From assembly GCF_003945595.2 (NCBI RefSeq), contig NW_024104438.1, forward strand, positions 434,001 to 498,000: a stretch of 64,000 bases of DNA, written 5' to 3'. The position numbers were made by a program, and so were the translations under genes. Under the pieces are notes generated by a model. It was not told the origin of the DNA, ran no database searches, and saw only the letters and a program-made list of their open reading frames with translations. The DNA is from Pipra filicauda (Eukaryota > Chordata > Aves > Passeriformes > Pipridae). Below are positions 51,625 to 63,869 of this stretch, piece after piece; within the stretch, counting starts at the first letter, position 1; every line of letters starts with the position of its first letter.

Positions 51625-52456
51625 ATGCTAAGCAAATTGGTCAGTATCAGTGACTAACTTTCCACCCAATTTATGCAGAAAACAGTACTTGTCAATCTCA
51701 CAGAGAAATCAAAGAAAACACGTTGCTCCTTTCAAGATGAATTAACAGGTTGTGTTGAAGTTCAGAAAAGGACGGATCTAGAGCCAAGAAGGGATTTAGG
51801 AAAAGAAAAAGAGGAAGAGTTTCAAGATAAAAACATTGAAGGCAGAAGTGACCTTGGTGAGGTTGTATCTTCAAACTTGAGGCGTGAACAAGGCGAGCAT
51901 TCCAGCCTTTTCTCAAAAAAACAGTCTCCTACAAATACTGGGGAAAAGAGATTGCCAAGCTGGTCATCAGCTTGTGAGCATGCACTAGAAAAGACACCTA
52001 ATTGTCTCTCTAACAAGGGATACTGTAAAGAAGAACAAATATCTTAGGTGGCCACCATCAGAGATAAGAGCTCCAGCCATTAAGAATCTAAAGGCAACTA
52101 CAGACTTGTGCTTGCTGAAACTTCTACCAGCTCCTACAGAAACGAACAGGAATCTCAGATAAAACATTTCAAAGAAGAACACATCAGTGAAGAGCTGGAG
52201 TATAAAAAAGAAGCCACAAAGCAGAAAAGAAAGAAAAATAAGTGTAGGTGCAGATTGTGGAAAAGAAAACGAGAATAAAAAGAGAATTAAATTTAAGCTA
52301 GACTTGGTAAATGAAAAGAAGTCAAGAACTTCTAAAGGCAAAACACTTAAGGAGAACCCCCCAGAGAAAGAAAGCAAAAAGGATAATAAGAAGCCTCAGG
52401 CAAATATCAAAACAGAAGAGGAGCTACCCTGGGATGAGTCTATCTTTGAATATTGA
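51625..52456 (+). pseudogene. KRCC1: KRCC1-like coding exon with disrupted frame
   Basis: This resembles the single coding exon of KRCC1 (lysine-rich coiled-coil 1), a basic protein of poorly known function. A T12-AACTCAACAG acceptor ends at 51624, as expected of a gene still in place. From the ATG at 51673, frame 1 reads KSKKTRCSFQDELTGCVEVQ then LEPRRDLGKEKEEE and later EKRLPSW, as in the family N-terminal half. It meets TAG at 52045 and TAA at 52081. After that frame 1 is Lys/Glu-rich (FKEEHISEELEYKKEATKQK) to about 52240. The conserved end EEELPWDESIFEY and TGA (52454) are in frame 2. At least two stops and one frame change therefore break the gene. The family start codon appears as ACA in my alignment, leaving a 10-residue N-terminal extension or start loss. 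The break is either real (unitary pseudogene) or assembly error. Confidence 0.75.
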
Positions 52457-52737
52457 TAAAGGTTTTACTTAGCTTTAAGAAATTGATTCTGTTTGTAGAC
52501 TCACTTCACTGGTTTGTACCATACTGTGACTTCTTCTGTTTTAAGCAAAAGTTTTGTTCCAATCTGGAAGCAAGAAAAGGCCTTTCTGCAGAAATTTTTT
52601 AGCAGTAGGTTGGCAATGCTTTTCAGTCATCTTTCCTACACATGCAGCAGCCATTGCAGTAAGTGTGAAAGTCTGTATTATAGACTGGAATATTCCCTTC
52701 TGGAATATACCACAAATATAGTAGCTTACAGAGTACT

Positions 52738-52743
52738 AATAAA
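52738..52743 (+). terminator. Possible KRCC1-like polyadenylation signal
   Basis: An AATAAA lies about 280 bp after the last KRCC1-like stop codon. It is a plausible 3' UTR end, but nothing else supports its use. Confidence 0.35.
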
Positions 52744-53207
52744 ATTTCACCAAAATTCACAGCTTCTTTCTAATATCAATGATGCCCACTATTGACATTT
52801 CTGTTATTCTTCTGGGGAAATACATAAACACTACAGTGTTCCCAGACTTGTCAGATTTAAATGGAGAATGTAAAAGGCTTTTGATTCCAGATGTTATTTG
52901 CTGTTGGGGATTTGTGTTGTTTTTTTTTTTTTGTTTATCTGGTTGTAAGTGGAAAATGAGTCCATTAAATGGACCAATTAAGTGGAAAGGATTGTAAGAT
53001 ATCCATTGTCTAGTAGATTTTTTCTCATGGCAATCCTGATTTTTAATTTCATTCAGGAATCACAGAGAAGGTGCAATATACAAAATGAATTATTAACATG
53101 AGGCTATATTCTGCTTCATTCCCTCAAAGCAATATACAGGAGGAATGCTGGAATGAAGCTATTTGTGATTCAAACAGTACCCTGAAAGATCCAGGCAGGG
53201 GGATGAA

Positions 53208-53873
53208 AGGAGAGCAGCCCTGCCAAGAAGGACTTAGTGCTAGGGGATGAGATGCTGAACATGAGCCAGCAATGTGCACTTGCAGCCCAGAAAGACAGTT
53301 GTGTCCTGGGCTGCATCCAAAGCAGTGTGGGCAGAGGGTTAAGGGAGGTGATTCTGCCCCTCTGTTCTGCTCTGGTGAGACCTCACCTGCTGTGCTGCCT
53401 CCAGCTTGGGATCCCCAACATCAGAAGGACATGGACCTGTTGGAACAAGTCCAGAGGAGGCCACAAAGATGCTCAGAGGGCTGGAGACCCTCTGCTCTGG
53501 AGTCAGGCTGAGAGAGCTGGGGTTGTTCAGCCTGGAAAAGACTCCAGGTGGACCTTTTATCACCTTCCAGTACCCACAGGGGCTACAAGAGAGCTGGAGA
53601 GGGACTTCTGACAAGGTCATGGAGTGATAGGACAAGTGGCAATGGCTTTAAACAAGAGGGCAGATTTAGATTAGATATTAGGAAGAAATTCTTCACTGTG
53701 AGGGTGATGAGACACTGGCAGAGGTTGCCCAGAGAAGCTGTGAGTGCCCTCACTCTGAAAGTGTTCTAGGCCAGGTTGGATGGAGCTTTGAGCAACCTGA
53801 TCTAGTGCAGGGGGTTGGACTAGATAATCTTTAAAATTCCCTTCCAACCCAAACCATTCTATAATTCCATAAT
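53208..53873 (+). mobile_element. CR1 LINE fragment with reverse-transcriptase ORF tail
   Basis: About 665 bp in plus orientation. Broken frames spell CR1 ORF2 C-terminal peptides ([27 protein letters not shown], then GRFRLDIRKKFFTVRVMRHW, RLPREAV). The 3' UTR (ggttggactagataatcttt, cccttccaacccaaacc) follows and ends in attctataattccataat. Frame changes show that it is inactive. It is the most complete CR1 copy in the window and is 5'-truncated as usual. Confidence 0.93.
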
Positions 53874-56800
53874 GGGTTCAAGCTCTTGTGCTGCTCCCAG
53901 GACTCGAGGGTGAGACCTTCAATAAGCCATGGACATGGGAAACACATCAGTCTCTACAGGGCCTGTGGCAGGCAGGGAAAGGCAAGGGAAAGAGGGGAAT
54001 TGCTTTGTCAGCCTGCACTGTGCAGAACTGGGGTTATGAGAGGATCTGAAGCCTGTGTGATGTTGTACTGAAAACTGCTGGACTGAGTAAATGCATTAAA
54101 GTTCTGAAAGGTGATAATTTAAAAGCAATTTCATAAGACCCTGTTTAGTGTCTCTCTTCTTGCCTTCAGGTTGAAAGAAAGCTCCTCTGAGCCTTGATGT
54201 GGGATCTGAAAGCCATCACACTGTTGGTTTGCACCACTGTGGCCGTGCTTTCCCCAGGGTTAGTCTGTTTGTAAAGGCACCTGTGCTGAGCTGCTGCACT
54301 CAGTAAATCTTCCCAACTGAAACTTTCTGTTGTGGGCCGTTGTGGTGTGGGATGGAGTAGAGACCAGGCTCCTCAAAACCTTGAATTTTCTCTGATTTGT
54401 CTTAGATTTAGTTTAGTGATTATAAGAAGTAGGTTGAAAAACCCTGAAAATAATGTTATCTTCTTTTATTTTTTTTAAAGAATTTGTATTTTGTGATTGA
54501 TTGCAATTTTGGATTTAGATTTTCCCTGCTGCTGCTAAATTATACATCTGAGTAGTCAGCATCTGAGCTGTCAAGTAACTTAGTCCATCCTCTAGGAGAC
54601 AAACTTAACAACTAAACAAAACTTAGCAGGGACATGTAAGTGCCACTAACAGTTCTTTGGATGGGAGTCCTGGGAACCTGAGCCCCGAGGTCCATGGGAA
54701 TTCAGTTTTAAGTTCAAAGTATACACGGGGTTCTTGTTCTGGTCACCTTTCCTAATCTCTCCTGGTCTTTGTTTGAGGCTGAAAATGCCTCTGCTTTCTT
54801 CAGTGGCTCTTGTTCCTTGCTAAGATCTGATCTTTCCAAGGACACTTTCCCTGGCTTTCCTTAGCTTTTGCTTGTCTGTCGAGGGAGTCTAAAGTCACAA
54901 GTTAATAACTGCTTTTCTCATTATTCACTTGTGCAGAGAGTGAGTTCAATCATAATTTACTTGCACCGACTGCTGGTGACAGTTGTGAGCTGTTGTAAGC
55001 TGCCAACTGCTGCCTGTATTGTCCTGTGGTATTACTGAGGAGGTTTTCAAGTGCTCTTTGCTATAGGGATAAGCTGGACCACACTCCAGCTTGTCTCACA
55101 TGTAAGACAAATACTGACTCTCTCCTCTCTCAGGACACCGAGTTTTGCAAACTACACATTGTAAGGTCTCTCTGATATTTATGCCACTCTGTCACATAGG
55201 GCTGTGCAAATTTGGCCAGTGTCTTTCACAGTTATTAGTTGGGCACCCTTGCTCCATATGGTCCCATAGGCCATGTGGCCATAACAAAACTTAGACTAAG
55301 AAAAGTTTCCAGCAGACAAAAAGGCCACAAGGTAGTACTCTGCTTGTACACCATGAACATACTAACTGAAGGGCAATAAGTGCAAATTTACTTGCTTTTG
55401 AAACAGGATTTGCACTTTTGGAAGTCAGGAGGAGGAGATTAACATCCCTGAAAATATGAAAAAAGCATGATTTGGCAGAACAAGGAAGTGGTTTTGGTAT
55501 GTTCAGTGATCATTCCCAAATCTGTACATGAACTCCACACCCTCCTTGCTCACCCACTGGAAAGTGGCTGCACAAACTGTGCAGAATTAACTCTAAAGAA
55601 AGTTTCTTGGTGACATGAAAGATAAGGTCCCAAAAGAAATGTTCTTGCCACACTTCCATTAAAAAACGAGTAATCTATGATGTAAATGCTGCAAATGAGA
55701 CAGCAGATTCTCATCTGGCAGAAGTGACTTACAGCTCTAATTTAGGTAAGTGATAACCAATTTTCTAAGGTCATAAATAATGGTTATTGTTCATGTGCTT
55801 CCTCATCTCCCTGTTCCTATTCTTTCACATTTGTACCAGCAGGTATCTATGTGCTAGACATTTTAAAGTACTAGGCAGAGAGATTGATTACTTTATTTAC
55901 CCTTTGCTTAAATACATCTTTTTTCACTTCTTAGAGACAAAGGAATCCACACTGTCTGTAATGAAAGCTAATTCTGTTCATCTCTTCCTCCCATTAAAGC
56001 TACCAAAGCATTACAATTCTGACTGGAGAAACAAATGGAGCCACAGATCTTTGTCACATCTGAGCAAAAAGCCTTGCAGATGTGCCTGGAGAACCCTTGG
56101 AGCCAACAGTGTCCTGTGCAGGTACAAGGGTTCCTCTGTGAAGGCTCAACAGCACTAAATTTGATCTGTCTCCTTGTTTGGTAAACTCGTGTGCTGCTTG
56201 GCTTTGTGAGAGAACTGCTGTACGACAAAAAGGCAAAGTAGAACTGTGTACATGTAGAAGAGCACAAAACCAAGGTTAAAGCTGCTGTTTGAAACTGAGC
56301 TTGAATGAAGACTCCTGCATTTCAATTCTGTCTCTGTCCCTGGTTCACCAGGTCACCTGGGATCAAGTAACTATTTCTTCCAAGGCCTCTTGTTTCAGCT
56401 ACAAATGGTGCAGAAGGGGATTCTGGCAGTTTTTCCTGTCCATGCTGTGCCCCTGAAGCAAACTGCTACTGCTGCCAGCTTCCCTCCTTTCTCCTGGAGG
56501 TTACCATTCCTGGGACATCCTTATGTCCCTGTGCTATCACTCACAGGCAAACAGATTGGCTCAAACTCCCCAAAAGGACAGTTGACATTAGAGGGAGGTG
56601 AGACCACTCTTCTGAGGGAGCAGGAAAAACAGGAAATGCCTGGAAGCATTGGAATTGCTTGTTCAACGAACACAGTGGAGCCCAGATTCTCATCACTGAA
56701 CAGAGCTGTGACATTCACTGTCCTATGAAGAGTGACATGACTGTGTTAATCTGCAAAATAGTGTCACTTTTTTATAGTTGTTTCCCTTTTTATAACTTTT

Positions 56801-58930
56801 TATACTTCGGTTTCATGACAGGCTGCAGTATGTGAAAAATCTGTAGTGAGATCCTCGTGCAGGGTCTGCCTGAAAGAGGCCACAATTGAAACAGGACGTC
56901 TCTGAGTCATGTGAGGTGAGCAAAAAGTTCTTTCCACAGTGAAAAGTTCTCATCTGAAATCTTGTGAAGAAAGGGAGAACTTGAAGTCACCTATTGTGCC
57001 CTGAACTCAGGCTGTGGTTTCAGAGGCACACGGGGAACATCAGCGCCTGCCAAGTTGACCCCACTGCTGGCTGATGAGCCATGTCCTTGTCACATCCACC
57101 CTCCCAACTTGACCAAGTGTGTTTCTATAAAGACTGACAGACATCCAACCAAAATCAGTGTGCATCATCCAAATACAACACCTTGAGCTGCATCTCAAAT
57201 GTACCGTGTGTCTGTGGCGTCAGACCATGGTGTAAAACGGCTGCTTGAGCGAATTAGAGAACCAGGACAGTTTAAATAAATTAAAGGATTTTTTTCAGCA
57301 CTGCCATCCCACAGCATGGAAGCTGACAGTGTTTTTAATGGCTGTGTTTATCTGCCAGGACACCAAGATGAAAACACCAGGGTGAGGACTGGGAGATCTG
57401 GATTCTCTTTCCAGCCTTTCCACAAGCTTCTCCTGTGATTTACAACTTGCCATGAATGCGGTGCCAGATAAGCCCTTCCAGCTGCAGCTTTTTTAACCTT
57501 AACACGTTATAGCTGCTGGTTCTTCTTCACACCCACTGGTGGAAACGACCTCAGGGAGGAGGTTAGAGCCCTGCCAGATCTGCTGGTGTCTCTCCAGCTG
57601 TAGCTGTTTCCCATCTTGCTTCTCTTTTCAGAGGGAGGGGGTGAGCAGCTAAGCCCAGTATCTTTTTAACCCCAACCAGCTGTAGCAGTTCTTGATTATA
57701 TCCTTAAACTGGTATCGAAACAGGTGTCGTGAAAATAGGTCACAAAAAAAAAAATAAATAGGAAACTATAAATAAGTACAGTGCCATAAATCTTTCTGTG
57801 GGACAGCTTTGGAAAAAGAGCAACAGTGTTCCTCATCTCCATTTTAGAGCTCAATTTACAGGTGAAAGCAATTAAGTGCTACTTCAACCAGGGGTTTTTT
57901 TCTAGCAAAGCAAAGGTTTAGGCATTGATTCCTATTGAATTTAGGAAAATCCTCTTTTCATTTCAGAGAGCTACAACAAACTGACTGCCCAGCTTTGCTC
58001 CTGGGTGTGTGCTGCCAGTTAATCCTGCTCCAGCATGGAAGGGTGAATGTGGGCATAAGTCAAAATTTCCACAAATGACTGACATATCCACAAGTCCTGA
58101 ACACCTGTGGGAGCTCACCTTGCACAATGTGCTGGGTACCACTTGTCTCACAGTTGGGCTTCATCGCGGAATTGATATTTAACAACACCTGGAAAAACCA
58201 CAGACTTTTTCTTCTTGCACTGACAGGTTCAGGTCCTTGCTGTTTCTCTACCTGAGATACGAAACTTTGAAATAAAACCAGATTCTCAGTTAGGAAATTG
58301 TGAAAGAAGTGGTACATTTATTTTTTTTCTCTCTGAAAAATAAAACAAAACTGAAAATGCTTTTGTGTAGGAGAGAGGAGAGATTTGAAAGAAACCTTTA
58401 AAGTGAAGTAGGATTTCTTAGAATTAACAATGAAACTGTTCCCAGTAATGTTCTGAGCACTAACCTAACAGCTGAAATGAAGTTGTTTTTCCCAAAGCTC
58501 AGTGCTAAATGTTTCCAAACCACCTGCATTATAAATTCAAGTTCCACAGGTTGGACCACAGTTATTGATAATATCATGATGTGTGAGAAATATATTGACT
58601 TTGATACCTCTTGCTCACAGCTAGGCTTTTTCCATCAAAATGTTTCTTTTAGCACTGCATTACATCAGTTTCTCTTGACGCTATTTCTGAGCCACAGTGG
58701 CAAAACCTTTTGTAGTCAGCAGAAATTATGATTTCTATGGCAGTGACATGTCAGTGGCAAACATACAGGTTCTCCTCAGAGTGTTAATCAAAACTCTGAA
58801 GTCTGTATCCTTACACTAATTTGAATTCATGTGCAAATGAAGTCTGTGCCTCAAGAGCAGGATGGGAGAAACCGGGGGGGGGGGGCTTTCAGCATAAGCT
58901 GGGTTCTTTCCTACCCCTTCTTCTGCCTTT
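53874..58930. other. Gene-free stretch
   Basis: About 5 kb without a recognised gene, RNA or transposon. The open frames here are short and show no family signature. Confidence 0.4.
58874..58886. repeat. Poly-G run
   Basis: About a dozen consecutive G on the plus strand, 50 bp before a CR1 fragment. It is a likely slippage site. Confidence 0.7.
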
Positions 58931-58932
58931 TT

Positions 58933-59355
58933 GAAATCATAGATGTGGGTTGGAAGGGACTTTAAAGACCATCTAGTTCCAGCCCCACTGCCATTGGCAG
59001 GGACACTTTCCACTAGACCAGGCTGCTCCAAACCCCATACAACCTGGCCTTGAACACTTCCAGGCATGAGGTATCCACAGCTTCTCTGGGCAACCTGGTC
59101 GAGTTCCTCACCACCCTCACAGTAAAGAATTTCTTCCTAAGATTTAATCTAAATCCACCCTCTTTCAGTGTGAAGCCATTCCCCGCTGCCCTATAACTCC
59201 ATGCCCTTGTAAAAAGTCATTTTCCAGCTCTCTTATAGCCCCTTTAGGTGATGAAAGGTGCTAGAAAGTCTCCTTGAAGCCTGCCCTTTTCTAGGCTGAA
59301 TAACCCCAGCTCTCTCAGCCTGTCCCCATAGCAGAGGTGCTCCAGCCCTCTGGAG
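58933..59355 (-). mobile_element. CR1 LINE fragment, minus orientation
   Basis: The plus strand reads aatcatagatgtgggttgga, agggactttaaagaccatct, ctgccattggcagggacac, then tctctgggcaacctgg and gtaaagaatttcttccta. This is the complement of the CR1 3' UTR and ORF2 tail. The 5' end of the element meets a short CATAAAG tandem repeat. It is about 420 bp, truncated and diverged. Confidence 0.92.
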
Positions 59356-59408
59356 CATAAAGCAAACATAAAGCAAACATAAAGAAACATAAAGAAACAT
59401 AAAGCAAA
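59356..59408. repeat. CATAAAGCAAA-type short tandem repeat
   Basis: About five copies of a 10-11-bp unit, CATAAAG(C)AAA, abut the 5' end of the CR1 fragment. Confidence 0.85.
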
Positions 59409-62400
59409 TCACTCTGCCTCGCTCAGCTTCACCCAGTAATGCTCTCTCTCTTGCTTTGCACTCCCAGTGTTGCTGCGACACCAGAAAATTTGTTGCATCT
59501 CTGTTTGGACAAATGAGTCACTTGGGCAAAGTGGTGTGTGACAACTGAAATGTGAAATTTCTCAGCAGCTTGCCAGGTTTGGCTCTTTTGCCCACTTCTT
59601 TGTGTCAATAGAAGTTTTGATGCTGCAGTTTCACACGAGTCCAGCTGAGGAGACCAGGCCGGATGCATTCAGCTCATGTGGGTTCCTCTCAGGCAGCACC
59701 TGGGCTTGCCTTCAGTGACACCTGTGTGTGCACACAGGTTCCTTTGCCCAGTAGCTCCTGTCAGTGGTGCCCATGATGCAGAGACCTCAGGGCCCCTTGG
59801 TAAGGCACGTGTATTGCGTGTAGTGCTCAAACTTGAGTGTCCATCAGCAATTCCTTCACACATGAGCTCCTTCCCTGCTCCACGCTGTCATACTCAGGGT
59901 GAGGAGAATACCTGGGAAGCTGATGTGAAACCAACACCATGATAGCAGAGTTGTATCCTGCAAAACAACATCAGATTTGTATAAAGTCTGGATTTTGGGT
60001 GCTTCTGTGAATGGTCAGCAGCTGGCATTGCTGACATTTGTGTCTGTTCAAGCACTTACAAATCTACGGTATTTTTCGTAAACTCCCAGGATTAGTCTCT
60101 TCCCTGCTAAGTTATTCTGTGTCACTCTCTGAGGGCCCCTGTACTCACAGCCTAAGCAAGAAGACAGATTCATTTCCTCAGAAGTGCCCTTAAAATGAGA
60201 GGATTTTATGGAAGGGCTTTGCTTTAAGAAAAGTCCCTCTCAAATCAGATGGAGAAGGTGATGCCAGCTGCTTCGCTGACTGCCTTCTGGTTTGTTTATT
60301 CTTTTTATTCTTCTCTATTTTTTTTTTCCAGCTCAACAAATGCAGCAATCAAACCACACAGGTGCAGGGGTGCTGGGTGCCGACCCCAGCGCTGTGCCTG
60401 TGGTGAAGGTGTGGTGTCACCCAGCCTGAGCAGAGCCAGCCCTCTGCCTGCGGTGCAGGGCAAACAGGGGGGCTCACCGGGCACGGGGTATGAACACCAG
60501 TGCACTGCTTGCCTTTCATCTTCCCACTCCGTGCTCAAAACAGCGAGAAGCACCAGCTGGTGAAGGAAAGGGGGCAGAGAAAACACGCTGGTGTCCATCT
60601 CTCCCTCCCCTGTGTGGTCTTACCCACTATCCAACACTCTTTTTACAGCTGCATCATCTTTCGTTATGATTTTACTGCTCTGTGTTAGCTCTGGCAAATC
60701 ACTGGGTTAAGATCATCAATGATCAAGCATGAAGGAAGTGAGGAAAGGCATACCACTGCTGTTGTGGTAAAGCTTTCTTGTTCATTGGTGGGTGTGATGT
60801 TAAGGCAAATAAGCATTTATATTTTTCTTTTTCTTTTTTTTAACGATGTTTTACAGATATTCTGATGCCATTTGCTCAGGCAAACATAGACAAGCAGGCA
60901 TCTTTGTAGCATTACTGCTAATGGAGAGCAAGGATAATGCAAGGGTTTTTAAGGCAGATATTTTCCCCCCATATATCTTCTAGCCTGCACTATTCCAAAT
61001 AACCTCATGTCTTTCTGTTCTCTTTCCAAGTACCTGTGACTCTCATCCACTGGTGAAGCTGCTGAGAGCAGCTGGAGGAATGAGGGAATTTTGATTGCCC
61101 CCTTGCTGTAGAAGGCTTAATTCTTAATGACACTCTTGTGTTAGCTTTGCCAAATTCAACAGTCATCCTAATGATAGATAACTGTCAGAACTGGAAATTG
61201 TTTCTGTTGTGTTTTGTGTTTCAGGAAAATGAGTGAACCCATAATAATTCCCTGTGCAGGATACAACTTCAGTCATTTCACCACTCCTAAGAGTAAACTA
61301 ACTCCCTGCTGAGTTATTCATGACCCTTCTGAGCATGGCTGATGTATATCTGATCGCTTCCTGAGGCTGCTGTGAGGAATAAATCAAGCAACTCCCTTCA
61401 TGCTGAGAGCTGGCACATCACAGAATTTTGCTGGGACTCTCTGAAACAGAGAAAAATCAACACAGGCCAGAATCTGTCCCACATCCCAAATGAGCTACCC
61501 AGGGTTATAGCTCTCAAACCAGCTCTCCTCATTGTGCCTCTGAGCCCTGATGCTCTTCTTTATTCCTCCTCCTAAACCTCATTTCTTCCATCGTGCCCAT
61601 ACATAATAAACCATTATCAGCCAGGATATAGTCCACTGTGCTTACATTACTGTATAACTCTGTCCCCGGGGCTTTCTCACTCCTGAAGGACAATCTCAAG
61701 TGACAGGCATGCTCAACAAGCAAGAAAACTGGTTTTGAGGAAGGTGGAAAGCACCCAGTGGTGGAAGGGGATAAAAGTTAGAGATGGGAAAGAGGGAAAA
61801 AAGAGGGGGAAAGAGCAGAAAAAGGAGAACAATGGCCAAGCTTTGAGTCTAAAGTCAAAGTTTTACACTGGAGAGTGACTTAGGTCAAAATGCTGATGAT
61901 GGGTTTGAGGAGGCAGGACTGAAAGAGGAATCTGCCCACCTGGCCCTGCCCAAGGAGGTTGAAATGAACCTTGATAGTCTTCAGGGCTTCAGAGGCAGAA
62001 CCCCTCAAAAAGTTCCAATCTCTACTGAATGTTTATGTGAAAATGCAGTGCACATGTACAGGAAATCAAAGTCTGAGCTTTTTCTGAGCAACATGCTCAA
62101 ATAAAAGCCTAAACAGGGGAAAAACAGGAGCAAATTCCTTCTGCATTTGATTTGAGCCCACGTGGGATGTTTAGGTTCAGAGTAGCTGTTAGGTCTTTAC
62201 CCCATGCAGCCATGATCAGATATCTCCTTGTAGCCACTCACCTTTGCTTTGGAGGAGATGGAGACTCTCCATGTCTGCTCAAATGGAGTAAGGACCTGCT
62301 GTGGCACCTCTGTGTGACTGCAGGGCACATTCCAAAGCCAGCAGGATCCTCTGCAGCAGCAGGAAAGGTCTATCAGTGCCTGCAGTCCCATGAGGTATAC

Positions 62401-62423
62401 CCAGAGATAAGCAGATGCTCTGC
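59409..62423. other. Gene-free stretch
   Basis: About 3 kb without a recognised gene. A T-rich tract ending in CCAG near 60331 resembles a splice acceptor and is followed by a more GC-rich 200 bp, but the peptide after it matches no family I know. Confidence 0.4.
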
Positions 62424-62475
62424 ATGGAGAGCAGGCTCCTAGGGTTAAATTATGTGTTTAATACCTTTTTGTCCC
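62424..62475 (+). repeat. 52-bp direct repeat, copy 1
   Basis: Matches 63818-63869 at 47 of 52 positions by my count, without gaps. The shared core is GGGTTAAATTATGTGTTT. The flanks on either side do not match. Confidence 0.85.
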
Positions 62476-63817
62476 TTGTGGGCTTTTTTTATACTCTTCA
62501 GGGGATCCCAGCAGGTCTGGGGTTCCACCAAGGCTTGTCTTTACATCACTTGTTCCATTTGAGTCAAAACTGGTTTTCAACAGCACCTTAACCCCTAATT
62601 TTTCAGAAGTTAATCTGAATTACTGCCACAGGGTCAGACAGTGGGGTGAGTGACCTGTTCACAGCTTAAAGCAGAGCCAGGCTGGGCTAGAGCTGAAACT
62701 GCCTCTTTAATCTGCCTAGTTGGAGCCAAGGAAAGCCAGAGCATTGTGGGTGGGTTGGGGGCTTCCACAGGCCACAGCTTCCAGGTATTACACAGACAGA
62801 GTCCCCCCTGCCCCAGAGCAGAGGACAGGGGCAAAACCACCAGGGAATAAATCCAGTTTTGTTGCCCATTTAGCTCATAAAAGCAGACAAGTTTGGGTAG
62901 AATCTTTTCTAGGACCTACTGAAACTGCTGGCAAAGCAGACAAAGCTTCTGGGTTGGGGTCCTGTCCCCAGACTACACCTCGAGTGTGTCACAGCCACAG
63001 TCATGCAGCTGCTGCTGTGCAAACAGCCCTCCTTGGTTTGTGGTGATAAACAAATGACAGTAAAGGGGGGGAAACTTCATAATTTTGTAAACTTTCCAAA
63101 CCCACGTGCACACACGTGTGCCAGCTCTGCAGAGAGCAGCAGCTCGGTGCAGCTGCAGAGGATGCTGCTGCCACATCCAGCAGCCGTGCAGGGGTCTGTG
63201 CTCAGCTAAAAACTGTGTGTAGGTGTAGGAACCCCTTCCACTATGGCTACACCATCATCCCAGGGCTAACCTCTGCTGTGCCACACTCTCACGGTGCAAG
63301 TTTGGGACTGAAGGGTGGATAATGTGAATTTTCTGTGGTTCCTTTTTCCCCTACAGGCTCCCAAAACAGGTTCAAGGGGTAGAGGCTTTGCATGAAAGGG
63401 TAATTATTCACTGGGAAAATAAATCTCATGAAACATGTAAAGTGTTAGCAAGTAAGAAATGTGCTTTGACCAAAATAACTATGTGTTTTTTGTGAGGCTT
63501 TGTGATGGGGAAAATGAAGGGAGAAGCAAAACATAGAGGGGACCAGGTACTGGCCCTTTTCCAGACAGGTGAGAGGGCTGTAGGGAGAGTTCAACCTCCC
63601 ATCCCAGGGGTGAAGGGGATGTGTTTGAGGTTCTTGTGTGTTTAGACAGTGATTTATTTATTCACATTTTTGTGAGCTCGGTTGTAACATGTGTTTTTAA
63701 GGAGAAATTTCTTTAATGAAGTTCTGCATTTCTTTTAAAAACCAATGCTATGTTTCTTTGCACTTGTTGGTGATCATGAAAAGTGGGGTTTTAAACTCAT
63801 TTATCAGTTTTCAACTA
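62476..63817. other. Sequence between the two 52-bp repeats
   Basis: About 1.34 kb with no recognised gene or transposon. It could be an inserted unit bracketed by the repeats, but no terminal motif, tRNA primer site or polyprotein peptide is seen. Confidence 0.35.
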
Positions 63818-63869
63818 ATGGAGAACAGGCTCCTTGGGTTAAATTATGTGTTTGGTACCTTTCTGTCCC
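63818..63869 (+). repeat. 52-bp direct repeat, copy 2
   Basis: The second copy of the repeat at 62424-62475, in the same orientation, 1.39 kb downstream. It differs at five positions. Confidence 0.85.

Noticed and set aside
53237..53769. Several overlapping open frames of 60-120 residues
   Set aside because: They are fragments of CR1 ORF2 and its shadows, broken by frame changes, not host genes.
60240..60600. Possible exon after a T-rich CCAG acceptor at about 60331, with a GC-richer body
   Set aside because: No recognisable peptide, no convincing donor and no neighbouring exon. The evidence is too weak to annotate.
62476..63817. Endogenous retrovirus between the 52-bp repeats
   Set aside because: No TG...CA termini, primer-binding site, polypurine tract or gag/pol-like peptide is visible, and the repeats are too short for LTRs.
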